This document shows positions 27,690 to 36,952 of a stretch of 64,000 bases of DNA, one piece after another. The notes beneath the pieces are model-generated. The model did no database searches. It was not told the DNA's origin and saw only the letters and a list, made by a program, of their open reading frames with translations. The stretch comes from Stenotrophomonas maltophilia (GTDB lineage Bacteria; Pseudomonadota; Gammaproteobacteria; Xanthomonadales; Xanthomonadaceae): assembly GCF_023518235.1 (NCBI RefSeq), contig NZ_CP090423.1, positions 620,001 through 684,000 of the forward strand, read 5' to 3'. Within the stretch, counting starts at the first letter, position 1. Every line of letters starts with the position of its first letter. A program made the position numbers and the translations under genes.

Positions 27690-30600
27690 ATGAACCGCAT
27701 CTACCGGCGTGTATGGAACCGCCAGCTCAATGCTCTGGTTGTGGCCTCGGAACTGGCCACCGGCGATAGCGGCGGCAGCGCCGCGCGTGATCCGCGCGCC
27801 TTCCTGCTGATGCCCACCACCCTGGCGCTGGCACTGCTGTGCGCGCTGGCCAGTGGGCACGCAGGCGCATCGGAAACCAATCAATCGTTGCGCGATCTAC
27901 AGGCACTGGCCGCCAAGTACGCACAGCCGATGCCGGTCAAGATCGACGCGGAGGTGGCCTTGGCCGCCGCAGCCCGGCAGGCGCAGAGCAGCCCGGCGAT
28001 CAGCGCCGATGCGCGTGTCGGCCTGCAGCTGAACACCGCTTCGTTGCCGGTGGTGCGCGACGTCCTGCCGGCCAGTGTGGAAGTGAAGCTGTCGGCGAAC
28101 CCGGCACCGCGCCAGGTGCCGGTACCGGGCCTGGCCGCCGACGTGCGGGCCACTGTTGGCGTGGGGCGTGCGGTGGCTGCTTCGGCTGGCATCGACGCCT
28201 CGCTGAGCGCGAAGGCGGGCGTGGCCGCACGTGCTGGCGCCAAAGCAAAAATTGCCGGCAATCCCATCGCCACGCTCGACACCGGAGCCCAGGTCCGTGC
28301 CGACGTCGGCCGGCCTGCTGACGGTTCGCTATCCGGCGTGAAGGCGGCGGTCGGCGGCGACGCCGATGCGCGCCTGGCGTTGGCCGGGCACACGATCAGC
28401 GGACAGGGCCAGGCCAAGGCGGTGGTGGCCGCTGAGCTGCCGGCCAAGGAAGAACTGCCGGGTGAAACGCATGATCGCGCGATCCGTGCCGCCTTCGACA
28501 CCGGCGTTGCCGGCAAGGTGCGCGTGCAGGCGCCGGACGGCCAGGAAGTGGTGGCTGATCGCAATCTCAAGCTGGCCGGGCAGGCCACCGTTGCCGCGCA
28601 GAACAGCGCGCTGGGCGTGGGTGGGTTGGTCAACGGCGGCGTAGAGGCCGTCGGCCATGCAGTCGGCGCAGTGGGCGGTGCCTTGAACGGCATGGTTGGT
28701 ACCGTGGGTGGCGGCCTGGGCGGCACGCTCCACAACACAGTAGGCGCTGTTGGCAGCACTGTCGGTGCTGTGGGCGGCGCAGTGGGTGGCGCACTGAATG
28801 GCACCGTCGGCACCGTGGGTGGCGGCCTGGGCGGCACGCTCCATAACACAGTAGGCGCTGTTGGCAGCACTGTCGGTGCTGTGGGCGGCGCAGTGGGTGG
28901 CGCCTTGAACGGCACCGTCGGCACCGTGGGTGGTGCCGTGGGCGGCACGCTCAACAACACGGTCGGCGCTGTTGGCAGCACCGTCGGTGCTGTGGGCGGC
29001 GCAGTGGGCGGTGCACTGAATGGCACCGTCGGCACCGTGGGTGGTGCCGTGGGCGGTGCGCTCAACAACACGGTTGGCGCTGTTGGCAGCACTGTCGGTG
29101 CTGTGGGCGGCGCAGTGGGTGGCGCCTTGAACGGCACCGTCGGCACCGTGGGTGGTGCCGTGGGCGGCACGCTCAACAACACGGTTGGCGCTGTTGGCAG
29201 CACTGTCGGTGCTGTGGGCGGCGCAGTGGGTGGCGCCTTGAACGGCACCGTCGGCACCGTGGGTGGTGCCGTGGGCGGCACGCTCAACAACACGGTTGGC
29301 GCCGTTGGCAGCACCGTCGGTGCTGTCGGCGGCGCAGTGGGCGGTGCGCTCAACAACACGGTCGGCGCTGTTGGCAGCACTGTTGGTGCTGTCGGCGGCG
29401 CAGTGGGTGGCGCCTTGAACGGCACCGTCGGCACCGTGGGTGGTGCCGTGGGCGGCACGCTCAACAACACGGTTGGCGCCGTTGGCAGCACCGTCGGTGC
29501 TGTCGGCGGCGCAGTGGGCGGTGCGCTCAACAACACGGTCGGCGCTGTTGGCAGCACTGTTGGTGCTGTCGGCGGCGCAGTGGGTGGCGCCTTGAACGGC
29601 ACCGTCGGCACCGTGGGTGGTGCCGTGGGCGGCACGCTCAACAACACGGTTGGCGCCGTTGGCAGCACCGTCGGTGCTGTCGGCGGCGCAGTCGGCGGCA
29701 CAGTGGGCGGCGCACTGAACGGTACCGTCGGCACCGTGGGCGGTGCGGTGGGTGGCACGCTCAACAACACGGTCGGTGCGGTGGGTGGGGCCGTTGGCGG
29801 GACCTTGAACAACGCGGTCGGCACGGTCGGCACGACCGTCGGTAGCGTGCTCAACGGCACGACGGCCGGCGGCCTGGGCGGTCTGCTTGGCAACACCCTC
29901 GGCAATGTCGGCGGCGCCGTGGGCAATCTGCTCAACGGCAATCTCACCGGCACCGTCGGCAATCTCGGTAGTGCCGTGGGTGGCCTGGTCGGTGGCACGC
30001 TGAGCGGCCTTGGCCTGACCAAGCCCTCCGCGATCCCGCCCACCAGCCCGAAAGCCCCGGCTGCGGCCGACCCGAACGCGGGCCTGATCATCGGCACCGG
30101 TGGCCTGGTCGGCAATGTCGGCCAGCTGATCGGGCCGACCACGACCAGCCTGTTCGGCGGCAACGGCTATCTGAGCAACGGCAACCTCAAGCTGAGCAAT
30201 GCCAACGTGATGCAGACCTACTCGACGGTCAACGTGCTGGGCCTGCCCGTGGTCAACCTGTCGCCGGTCGGCAGTACGCTCAATGGGTTGGGCGGCGCCG
30301 TCACCGGTGGCAGCTCGCACCTGACGCTGATCGGTGGTGTCACCTCCGACAGCTACATCTACAACATCAACAACGGCAATCCGGGTGGCCTGCTGGGCCT
30401 GCTGCTGCCTAAGGATTCGCCGGCCTGGGCCGCCAAGTGCCTGGATATCGCCCTGGCCGACATCTCCTGCTGGGCGGTCAACGCCGCGCAGGACTACCAG
30501 GTGCTGATGGGCGATGGCGCCTTCGCCAACGGCTCGAAGGAAGTGGTGATCGGCGCCAACGCACGCCACGAGCTGCCCAAGGTCGATGCCAACGTGGCCT

Positions 30601-33497
30601 TCCCCGGCGATGGCGTGAATGATCCGAGCAACCCGACCGGTGTGCCCACGGCCGACTATGCTGCGCGCATGGGCCATTCGGTGATCGTCGGCGACAGTGC
30701 CGTCGGCACCGCCAACGGCCAGACCCTGCTGGGTGCTGAGTCCACTTCCAACCAGGCCAATTCGGTTGCCCTGGGCTACCGTTCGGCGGCACTGCGCGGC
30801 GCACAGGCCAGCTACACCGCCTACGGCCTGACTGCTCCCCAGGTCTCCGCCGGTGAAGTGTCGGTGGGTACGGCCGGTGGCGGCGAACGCCAGATCACCA
30901 ATGTTGCTGCCGGTAGCGCCAATACCGATGCAGTCAATGTGGTCCAGCTGAAGGGCGCGATCAGCCTCATCAACGATGTGGCGGCTGCAGCGGTGACCTA
31001 CGACCTGGATGGCGCGGGTAATCCGAACTATCGCCGCGTCACGCTCGGCGCTGGTACCGGCACCACCACCATCGGCAACCTCGCTGCGGGTGCGGTAACC
31101 GCGGGCAGTCTGGAAGCCGTCAACGGAGGGCAGCTTGCGGCGACCAACACGGCCATCGCCAGCTTCTTCGGCGGCCGCGCTGCGTTCGATCCGGCCAGTG
31201 GTGCCTTCACCGCGCCGCTGTTCGAGATCAGCACGATCTCCACCACCGGTGCCATTGCCAAGGGGCTGTACGAAAACACCACCGATGCCTTCGCTGCGGT
31301 CGATGGCTCGCTGGTCAACCTCAATACGCAGATCACCGACATCCGCAACGGCGGCACCAAGTACCTGCGGGTGAATTCGACCGGTACCGAGGCACTGGCA
31401 ACCGGCACCGATTCGATCGCGGTCGGCACCAATGCCCGCGCCACTGCCGCCAACAGCATCGCGGTCGGCGCCGGCAGCCTGGCTGACCGTGCCAACAGTG
31501 TCTCGCTCGGTGCAGCCGGTGCCGAACGCCAGGTCACCAACCTGGCCGCCGGTACCGCGGCCACCGATGCGGTCAACGTTGGCCAGTTGCAGGCCTCGGA
31601 GCAGGGCGCGCTGCGCTATGACCTCAATGGCGATGGCAGCGTCAACTACGCCAGCGCCACGCTGGGCCAGAGCGGAACGGCCACCACCCTGCGCAACCTC
31701 GGCCCGGGCCAGGTCAGCGCCACCAGCAGCGAAGCCATCAACGGTGCGCAGCTGTTCGCCGCCAACCAGGCCGTGGCCACCCACCTCGGCGGCGGCGCGG
31801 CGGTCAATGCCAGCGGCGTGCTGACCGCACCCACCTATACCCTCAACAACATCGCCGCCAACGGCAGTATCAGCCAGGGCAGCTACAACGACGTCGGCAC
31901 CGCCTTTGATGCGGTGAGCAACTCGCTGGCCAACGTCGCCGACCAGACCGGCGAGATCGACAAGCTGGCGGTGAAGTACGACGTCGATGGCAGTGGCAAC
32001 GTGATCAACAGTGTCTCGCTGAAGGGCACCGGCACCGGTGCGGTGAAGGTGACCAACGTCGCCGCCGGCAGCATCCTGGCCGGCAGCAGTGATGCGATCA
32101 CCGGCGACCAGCTGTTCAGTACGAACAGCACCATTGCCAACTACTTCGGTGGCGACACGGCCTACAACGGCACCACCAACGTGTGGACCGCGCCGAAGTT
32201 CAGCATCTCCACCATTGCGACCGACGGTACCTTCAGCACCGGCGACTACAACAATGTCACCGCTGCCTTCACTGCGGTGGACGGCTCGCTGAGGGTGCTC
32301 AACCAGCGCATCACCAACGGTGGCACCAGTGCCTACCTGGCCGTGAACTCGACGGCTGCGGCGGCAACGGCCGCCGGCGCCGAAGCGGTGGCGGTGGGCC
32401 CGCAGGCCAGCGCCGCCGGCGCCAACAGCGTGGCTGTCGGCAACGGTGCCAGCAGCAGCGCCGGCAACAGTGTCGCGCTGGGTGCCGGCTCGGTGGCCAG
32501 CGTGGGCGCGCAGAGCGGCTACACCGCCGCCTATGGCCAGGCCGGTGCCAGCAACTCGGCCGGCGAAGTGTCGGTGGGCAGCACCGGCAGCGAGCGCAAG
32601 ATCACTCATGTGGCCGATGGTTCCGATGACCACGATGCCACCAACGTCGGCCAGCTGAAGAATGGCGTGAACTACGCCATCGACCAGTCCAAGTCCTATA
32701 CCGACCAGAAGATCCAGAACATCACCAACGTGGCCGGCAGCTTCCGCGCCAACAACACCAACAACCTGGCCGATCCATCCGCCAGCGGTGCCAACTCGGC
32801 CGCCGGTGGTGCAGGTTCCACCGCAGCCGGAGCCAACTCGACCGCGCTGGGCAATGGCTCGCAGGCGCAGGCCGACAACTCGGTGGCGCTGGGTGCAGGC
32901 TCCGTCGCCAACCGGGCCAACACGGTCTCGGTCGGTGCCAGCGGGGCCGAGCGCCAGGTGGTCAACGTGGCCGATGGCAGCCAGGCGACCGACGCGGTCA
33001 ACGTGCGCCAGCTGCAGGCATCGCAGCAGGGCACCATCCGCTACGACACCACCGTCAACGGTGCTACCAACTACAACAGCGTCACCCTGGGCAGCACCAA
33101 CAGCGGCCCGACCACGGTGCGCAACGTCGCCGCCGGCACCGCGGGCACCGACGCGGTCAACGTGGACCAGCTGAAGTCGGGCATGGCGCAGACCCTGGAC
33201 TGGTCGAAGGCTTACACCGACGAGCGCATGGGCGGCTTCGAGCGCGACCTGCGCAAGACCGACAACCGTGCCTCGGCCGGTATCGCCTCGGCGATGGCCA
33301 CTGCAGCGCTGCCGCAGCCCAGCGAAGCGGGTCGCAGCATGGCCTCGATCGCGGCCGGCAGCTACAACGGTGAGTCCGGTGTCGCGCTGGGTATCTCGGG
33401 TGTCTCCGAGGGCGGGCGCTGGATCTACAAGTTCAGTGGCTCGACCAACAGCCGCGGCGAGGCCGGTGTGGCCGTCGGTGCCGGCATCCAGTGGTGA
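27690..33497 (+). CDS. Trimeric autotransporter adhesin (YadA/Hia type) with 37-residue repeats
   Basis: A 1935-residue surface adhesin. It begins with an extended signal peptide region (MNRIYRRVWNRQLNALVVAS) and a hydrophobic segment, then a 260-residue Ala/Val-rich region. Residues about 320-713 are tandem VGGALNGTVGTVGG / NNTVGAVGSTVGAVGG repeats. From about 760 the protein shows YadA-head heptads (NSIAVGAGSLADRANSVSLG) and several stalk necks of the type ERQVTNLAAGTAATDAVNVG. The last 75 residues (DNRASAGIASAMATAALPQP to GAGIQW) are the trimeric barrel anchor. ATG at 27690 has GGGGGA seven bases upstream; 27684 is an alternative. It probably mediates adhesion or biofilm formation. Confidence 0.93.
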   Translation: MNRIYRRVWNRQLNALVVASELATGDSGGSAARDPRAFLLMPTTLALALLCALASGHAGASETNQSLRDLQALAAKYAQPMPVKIDAEVALAAAARQAQSSPAISADARVGLQLNTASLPVVRDVLPASVEVKLSANPAPRQVPVPGLAADVRATVGVGRAVAASAGIDASLSAKAGVAARAGAKAKIAGNPIATLDTGAQVRADVGRPADGSLSGVKAAVGGDADARLALAGHTISGQGQAKAVVAAELPAKEELPGETHDRAIRAAFDTGVAGKVRVQAPDGQEVVADRNLKLAGQATVAAQNSALGVGGLVNGGVEAVGHAVGAVGGALNGMVGTVGGGLGGTLHNTVGAVGSTVGAVGGAVGGALNGTVGTVGGGLGGTLHNTVGAVGSTVGAVGGAVGGALNGTVGTVGGAVGGTLNNTVGAVGSTVGAVGGAVGGALNGTVGTVGGAVGGALNNTVGAVGSTVGAVGGAVGGALNGTVGTVGGAVGGTLNNTVGAVGSTVGAVGGAVGGALNGTVGTVGGAVGGTLNNTVGAVGSTVGAVGGAVGGALNNTVGAVGSTVGAVGGAVGGALNGTVGTVGGAVGGTLNNTVGAVGSTVGAVGGAVGGALNNTVGAVGSTVGAVGGAVGGALNGTVGTVGGAVGGTLNNTVGAVGSTVGAVGGAVGGTVGGALNGTVGTVGGAVGGTLNNTVGAVGGAVGGTLNNAVGTVGTTVGSVLNGTTAGGLGGLLGNTLGNVGGAVGNLLNGNLTGTVGNLGSAVGGLVGGTLSGLGLTKPSAIPPTSPKAPAAADPNAGLIIGTGGLVGNVGQLIGPTTTSLFGGNGYLSNGNLKLSNANVMQTYSTVNVLGLPVVNLSPVGSTLNGLGGAVTGGSSHLTLIGGVTSDSYIYNINNGNPGGLLGLLLPKDSPAWAAKCLDIALADISCWAVNAAQDYQVLMGDGAFANGSKEVVIGANARHELPKVDANVAFPGDGVNDPSNPTGVPTADYAARMGHSVIVGDSAVGTANGQTLLGAESTSNQANSVALGYRSAALRGAQASYTAYGLTAPQVSAGEVSVGTAGGGERQITNVAAGSANTDAVNVVQLKGAISLINDVAAAAVTYDLDGAGNPNYRRVTLGAGTGTTTIGNLAAGAVTAGSLEAVNGGQLAATNTAIASFFGGRAAFDPASGAFTAPLFEISTISTTGAIAKGLYENTTDAFAAVDGSLVNLNTQITDIRNGGTKYLRVNSTGTEALATGTDSIAVGTNARATAANSIAVGAGSLADRANSVSLGAAGAERQVTNLAAGTAATDAVNVGQLQASEQGALRYDLNGDGSVNYASATLGQSGTATTLRNLGPGQVSATSSEAINGAQLFAANQAVATHLGGGAAVNASGVLTAPTYTLNNIAANGSISQGSYNDVGTAFDAVSNSLANVADQTGEIDKLAVKYDVDGSGNVINSVSLKGTGTGAVKVTNVAAGSILAGSSDAITGDQLFSTNSTIANYFGGDTAYNGTTNVWTAPKFSISTIATDGTFSTGDYNNVTAAFTAVDGSLRVLNQRITNGGTSAYLAVNSTAAAATAAGAEAVAVGPQASAAGANSVAVGNGASSSAGNSVALGAGSVASVGAQSGYTAAYGQAGASNSAGEVSVGSTGSERKITHVADGSDDHDATNVGQLKNGVNYAIDQSKSYTDQKIQNITNVAGSFRANNTNNLADPSASGANSAAGGAGSTAAGANSTALGNGSQAQADNSVALGAGSVANRANTVSVGASGAERQVVNVADGSQATDAVNVRQLQASQQGTIRYDTTVNGATNYNSVTLGSTNSGPTTVRNVAAGTAGTDAVNVDQLKSGMAQTLDWSKAYTDERMGGFERDLRKTDNRASAGIASAMATAALPQPSEAGRSMASIAAGSYNGESGVALGISGVSEGGRWIYKFSGSTNSRGEAGVAVGAGIQW
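28650..29830 (+). repeat. Tandem coding repeats, 111-bp unit (37 residues), in the adhesin
   Basis: About nine copies of the NG(T/M)VGTVGG core occur. Most units are 37 residues (starts of successive units 111 bp apart, for example 28950, 29061, 29173). At least two places use a shorter 66-bp unit that omits the LNGTVGTVGG part, and one unit carries a TVGG insertion. Nucleotide identity between units is very high, including synonymous positions, showing recent duplication or homogenisation by recombination. Confidence 0.93.
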
Positions 33498-33558
33498 TCC
33501 CCGCCGCCGGGCCGCAGAGGCGGCCCGGCATCGCGGAAACGTCTACAGGGGGAATGAC

Positions 33559-34401
33559 ATGAATCAGCATCGCATCGCCTGCGCCGGCCAGCTCGCCGCC
33601 GCGCTGGGCCTGGTACTGGGAATCGGCCTGCTGGCCGCCTGCCGCAGCCACGCACCGGTAGCCGACGGTCCGGCCGAAGCCACCGCCGTGCACTTCCCGG
33701 AGGCATCGAAGGCCTCGCTGAAGGAGGGCATCTATCCGGACGTTGCCGACCTGCGCCGTTTCGCGCCGGGCATGAGCAAGCGCCAGCTGTACACCTTGTT
33801 GGGGACGCCGCATTTCAATGAAGGCATGTGGGGCGTGCGCGAGTGGAATTACCTGTTCAACTTCCGCACGGCGCAAGGCGCGGAGTACTTCACCTGCCAG
33901 TTCCAGGTGCGCTTCGACAGCAAGGGCATTGCCCAGGGCGGCTACTGGAAGCCCGAATCGTGCGCCGCCGTGCTCGAGCCGCCGCGGCCCCCGGCGCCGC
34001 CTCCGCCGCCTCCGGCGCCGCTGCCGGAGCAGCCCCTGCGCCTGTCTGCCGATGCGTTGTTCGGCTTCGACAGCGCGGTGCTGAGCAGCGAAGGGCAGCA
34101 GGCCGTGCAGGGCATCCTGGCGCAGGTGCGTGAGGCCAGCCAGGTGCAGTCCATCCGCGTGACTGGCTATACCGATCGCATCGGCAGTGCCAGCTACAAC
34201 CAGGCGTTGTCACTGCGCCGCGCCGAGGCGGTACGCAGCGCCCTGGTACAAGGCGGGGTGCCGGCCGCAAGCATCAGCGCCGAAGGCCGTGGCGCGGCCG
34301 ACCCGATGGTGCAATGCGCGCAGCGCAACCGCCGCGAGCTGATTGCCTGCCTGGCGCCGAACCGGCGGGTGCAGATTGCTGGGGTCGCGCAGCCTCGTTG
34401 A
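33559..34401 (+). CDS. BamE-like plus OmpA-like lipoprotein
   Basis: A 280-residue lipoprotein with lipobox GLLAAC. Residues about 55-130 form a SmpA/BamE-like module (RRFAPGMSKRQLYTLLGTPH, then GVREWNYLFNF). A Pro-rich linker follows (APPPPPPAPLPEQP), then an OmpA peptidoglycan-binding domain with ALFGFDSAVLSSEGQQAV, VTGYTDRIGSASYNQALSLR and EGRGAADPMVQC. It probably ties the outer membrane to the cell wall and may support the upstream adhesin. The leader GTCTACAGGGGGAA resembles that of the adhesin, and only 61 bases separate the two genes. Confidence 0.9.
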   Translation: MNQHRIACAGQLAAALGLVLGIGLLAACRSHAPVADGPAEATAVHFPEASKASLKEGIYPDVADLRRFAPGMSKRQLYTLLGTPHFNEGMWGVREWNYLFNFRTAQGAEYFTCQFQVRFDSKGIAQGGYWKPESCAAVLEPPRPPAPPPPPPAPLPEQPLRLSADALFGFDSAVLSSEGQQAVQGILAQVREASQVQSIRVTGYTDRIGSASYNQALSLRRAEAVRSALVQGGVPAASISAEGRGAADPMVQCAQRNRRELIACLAPNRRVQIAGVAQPR

Positions 34402-34522
34402 CGTCCTGTGCCGGGGCAGTGCCCCGGCATCCCGAGTCCCCCTGAATCGCCGGCAGGACGTGGCAACGTCTCCCCCGTCTTCCACGCCTGCCGGCGGCTC
34501 AGGTTTTCATACGGTGCACGCC

Positions 34523-34813
34523 ATGAACGCCCAATTCCTGCCCCTTGCCATGAAGACGGAAACGACGCTGAGCGTGTACGGCCAACTCGGCAACCATGCG
34601 GTGGTGCGCATTCCCGGGCGGCGCCTGCCAGGGCTGATCCTGCAGGCCGATACCGTGGCCGGGTTCCTCGCCCAGCTGCAGGAGGCGCAGGCCTGCCTGC
34701 GCAGCGGACGCGCGCAACGCACCGATGCCGAGCTGGACATGCTGATCGACGTGCTGCAGCAGTGGTACGCGCTGATCGAATCGCGCCTGGCCGACGCCGG
34801 CGAAGCGCTGTAG
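34523..34813 (+). CDS. Small conserved protein, DUF6959-like
   Basis: A 96-residue soluble protein with the stretch VYGQLGNHAVVRIPGRRLPG and LILQADTVAGFLAQLQEAQ, which resembles DUF6959 proteins (a modest call made by eye). A helical C-terminal half ends in QQWYALIESRLADAGEAL. No catalytic motif is visible. ATG at 34523 or 34550 could be used. It is a single gene ending directly before an inverted repeat element. Confidence 0.6.
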   Translation: MNAQFLPLAMKTETTLSVYGQLGNHAVVRIPGRRLPGLILQADTVAGFLAQLQEAQACLRSGRAQRTDAELDMLIDVLQQWYALIESRLADAGEAL

Positions 34814-34814
34814 C

Positions 34815-34901
34815 ACAAAAAGGGGACGGAGGGGATCAAGTCGTTCTCGGCGCAGTTGGGCCATCAACGACTTAATCCCCTCCGTCCCCTTTTTCGTGTC
34901 A
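34815..34901. repeat. Inverted GGGGACGGAGGGG repeat element acting as a bidirectional terminator
   Basis: AAAAAGGGGACGGAGGGGAT and its complement ending CCTCCGTCCCCTTTTT, joined by ATCAAGTCGTT...AACGACTTAAT arms, form a hairpin of nearly 40 bp per arm. It has an A-rich left and T-rich right flank, ideal for rho-independent termination in both directions. It sits between a gene stopping at 34813 and a convergent gene whose stop codon (34899-34901) lies at the element end. The same sequence occurs at 42023-42099 and, as a half copy, at 36990-37029. Confidence 0.85.
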
Positions 34902-35726
34902 GGCGCGCGCGCGTATCAACCAGCAGGCGGCGTCCACGCGCACGCGGTCGCCCTCGATGAACGGTGCGAATGCCGCCAGAGCCTGGTCGCGCAGCGCGGC
35001 GGTCTCCGCTTCGGGCAGTGCCCGCAGCGCCAGGCCCACCGGGCCCAGCTGGCCGACGTAGGCCGGCAGATCGTCGCGCGCCATCGAGCACGGTACCTCC
35101 ACCGCCACCACTTCCGCCTGCTTCCAGCCAGACACCTGAAGCAGGTGCCGCACGCGCTGGCCATCGGCAAAGGCGAACTGCCCCGGCGCGCCCGCCATCC
35201 GTGGCGGCAGCGCCAGTGCATTGCCCACCGCGCGCTCGGCGGTGGTCATGAACGGGTTTTCGTCGGCGCCGCGCCAGGCGATGAAACGCAGGCCGGCGCC
35301 GGGCCGTGCGGCGCGATGCAGGTTGCTGAAGGCTGCGGCGGTGTCCTCGAAGAACATCACACCCAGCCGTGACTGGATCCAGTCGAAGTGCGCGGACGGC
35401 AACGGGTGCCGCTCGGCATCTGCCACGATGAAGTCTGCCTCCAGCCCGGCTCTGTCCGCACGCTGCCGGGCCAGCGCCAGCATGGGTGCGGAGATGTCCA
35501 GGCCGGTGCAGTGGGCAGACGGGCGGGCAGTGGCCGCGGCCAGCAGGCTGGCACCGGTACCGCAGCCGACATCCAGCAGGTGCGTGACGGTCTGCGGCAA
35601 CTCGGCGGCGAGCAGGTCGGCCATCGGTTGGAACAGGCCATCAAGAATGGACTGCTGGGTGACCCAGACCTGGCCTCCTGGGCCGTTCCACAGGGCGTTC
35701 TGATCAACAGGGGATGTACGGGTCAT
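34899..35726 (-). CDS. Class I SAM-dependent methyltransferase
   Basis: A 275-residue enzyme with motif I LLDVGCGTGASLLAAA, motif II/Asp in TGLDISAPMLALAR, an acidic loop VADAERHPLP and the post-motif FDWIQSRLGVMFF. It resembles UbiE/Methyltransf_11-type proteins; the acceptor is unknown. It is transcribed divergently from a MerR regulator across a 63-base gap holding a MerR-like operator. Its TGA lies exactly in the end of the repeat element. Confidence 0.9.
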   Translation of the reverse strand: MTRTSPVDQNALWNGPGGQVWVTQQSILDGLFQPMADLLAAELPQTVTHLLDVGCGTGASLLAAATARPSAHCTGLDISAPMLALARQRADRAGLEADFIVADAERHPLPSAHFDWIQSRLGVMFFEDTAAAFSNLHRAARPGAGLRFIAWRGADENPFMTTAERAVGNALALPPRMAGAPGQFAFADGQRVRHLLQVSGWKQAEVVAVEVPCSMARDDLPAYVGQLGPVGLALRALPEAETAALRDQALAAFAPFIEGDRVRVDAACWLIRARA

Positions 35727-35762
35727 GGCCTTGTCTCTGCAGGAACTTGCCCATAGCTTGGC

Positions 35763-35785
35763 GGTTCAAGGCGACTTGAGGTCAA
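35763..35785. promoter_or_regulatory. MerR-type operator and promoter between the methyltransferase and merR genes
   Basis: GGTTCAAG (35763-35770), four spacer bases, then CTTGAGG (35775-35781) form an inverted repeat. Read on the minus strand, TTGACC (35785-35780) is a good -35 element, followed by CTCAAG...CTTGAACC, which resembles SoxR-type sites with their long spacer. This fits MerR-family activation of the methyltransferase and autoregulation. Confidence 0.6.
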
Positions 35786-35789
35786 GCCC

Positions 35790-36191
35790 ATGCGTGAACT
35801 GGATATCGGCGAGGTGGTACGCCGTAGCGGCGTACCGGCCTCGACCTTGCGCTACTACGAACAGCTGGGATTGCTGCAGACTCTGGGTCGTCGTGGCCTG
35901 CGCCGGCAATACGACGAGCAGGTGCTGGAACGGCTGGCGCTGATCGGCCTGGGCCAGGCGGCCGGACTGTCGTTGCAGCAGATCGGGCTGTCGTTGCCTC
36001 AGCAGGGTTGCATCACCCTGGATCGCGAGGCACTGCTGGCGCAGGCCGAGGTGCTGCAGCGACAGATCACCCAGCTGCAACGGGTGCGCCGGCACCTGCA
36101 GCGCGCTGCCGCTTGCCCGCAGGCAGAGGATGCCCGGAAGTGCGGTTCGTTCCGGAAACTGCTGCGCGTGCAGCAGCGTATGGGTGGATGA
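35790..36191 (+). CDS. MerR-family transcriptional regulator
   Basis: A 133-residue regulator with the MerR winged helix DIGEVVRRSGVPASTLRYYE and GRRGLRRQYDEQVLERLALI, a dimerisation helix, and a C-terminus containing ACPQAEDARKCGSF. The two cysteines eight residues apart could bind a metal or sense redox, though the spacing is not that of SoxR (CxxCxC). ATG at 35790 directly abuts its operator. Its natural target is the divergent methyltransferase gene. Confidence 0.88.
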   Translation: MRELDIGEVVRRSGVPASTLRYYEQLGLLQTLGRRGLRRQYDEQVLERLALIGLGQAAGLSLQQIGLSLPQQGCITLDREALLAQAEVLQRQITQLQRVRRHLQRAAACPQAEDARKCGSFRKLLRVQQRMGG

Positions 36192-36206
36192 ACCACCGTA
36201 ACCCCC

Positions 36207-36923
36207 TCAATCCCGGGTGCTGACTTCCCAGTTCGCATGCAGCACGCCCGGTACCTGTTCCATTCGCGCCAGCACCACGTCCAGCTCCTCGGCACTGACG
36301 GCCGTGCTGACCAGCACCGCGATCACGTCGGTAGGCGCATCGGCATGCTCGACCACCTGCACATCGCCGACCGGGTACTGCGCCGCTTCGAGTGCGTCGA
36401 CCAGACGCTCGCGCACCCGCGGCACGGCCTCGGCGTCCACGCTGAGACGGACTTCATAGGTGGCTTCGGTGGCAGCTTCATTGATCGGAATGCGGTTGAT
36501 CGCATTCACCAGCGGTCGCAGCAGGGTGTTTCCAGCGATGACCAGCACGGTGAGCAGCACGCCCTCGGCCAACATGTCCGCACCAGTACAGCTGCCTACC
36601 GCCGCCGAACACCACAACGTGGCGGCGGTGTTCAGGCCGCGCACGTTCATGCCTTCCTTCATGATCACGCCGGCGCCGAGGAAGCCGACACCGGAGACCA
36701 CGTAGGAGATCACCCGCACTGCTTCGGCGCTGCCGGCAATGCGCATGCCCAGGTCGACGAAGGCGGCGGCGCCCACCGCCACCAGCACGTTGGTGCGCAG
36801 CCCAGCGGTGCGCTGCCGGTACTGGCGTTCGGCGCCGATCAGCGTGCCCAGCACGAAGGCAGCCAGCAGGCTGACCACGGTATCGGCGAAGGGGCCGGCC
36901 TGGAAGGTTTCAATGAAGCGCAT
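36207..36923 (-). CDS. MgtC/SapB family membrane protein
   Basis: A 238-residue protein. Four to five helices form the MgtC domain with LIGAERQYRQRTAGLRTNVL, VSGVGFLGAGVIMKEG and the LNTAATLWCSAAVG segment. A soluble ACT-like C-terminal domain follows (about residues 145-235). MgtC proteins modulate Mg2+ adaptation and survival, and the SapB branch is wider in function. ATG at 36923 begins MRFIETFQAGPF, the usual start; the upstream extension is not conserved-looking. Confidence 0.9.
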   Translation of the reverse strand: MRFIETFQAGPFADTVVSLLAAFVLGTLIGAERQYRQRTAGLRTNVLVAVGAAAFVDLGMRIAGSAEAVRVISYVVSGVGFLGAGVIMKEGMNVRGLNTAATLWCSAAVGSCTGADMLAEGVLLTVLVIAGNTLLRPLVNAINRIPINEAATEATYEVRLSVDAEAVPRVRERLVDALEAAQYPVGDVQVVEHADAPTDVIAVLVSTAVSAEELDVVLARMEQVPGVLHANWEVSTRD

Positions 36924-36952
36924 GGCCCGGAGTCTACTCCGCCGACGTGACA

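Noticed and set aside
28650..29830. Tandem repeats as a CRISPR array
   Set aside because: Units are coding, in frame, without unique spacers.
27881..32633. Long minus-strand open frames (760 and 1434 codons) antisense to the adhesin
   Set aside because: They are shadows of a high-GC repetitive coding strand; the adhesin on the plus strand has ESPR, necks and anchor, while these have only low-complexity composition.
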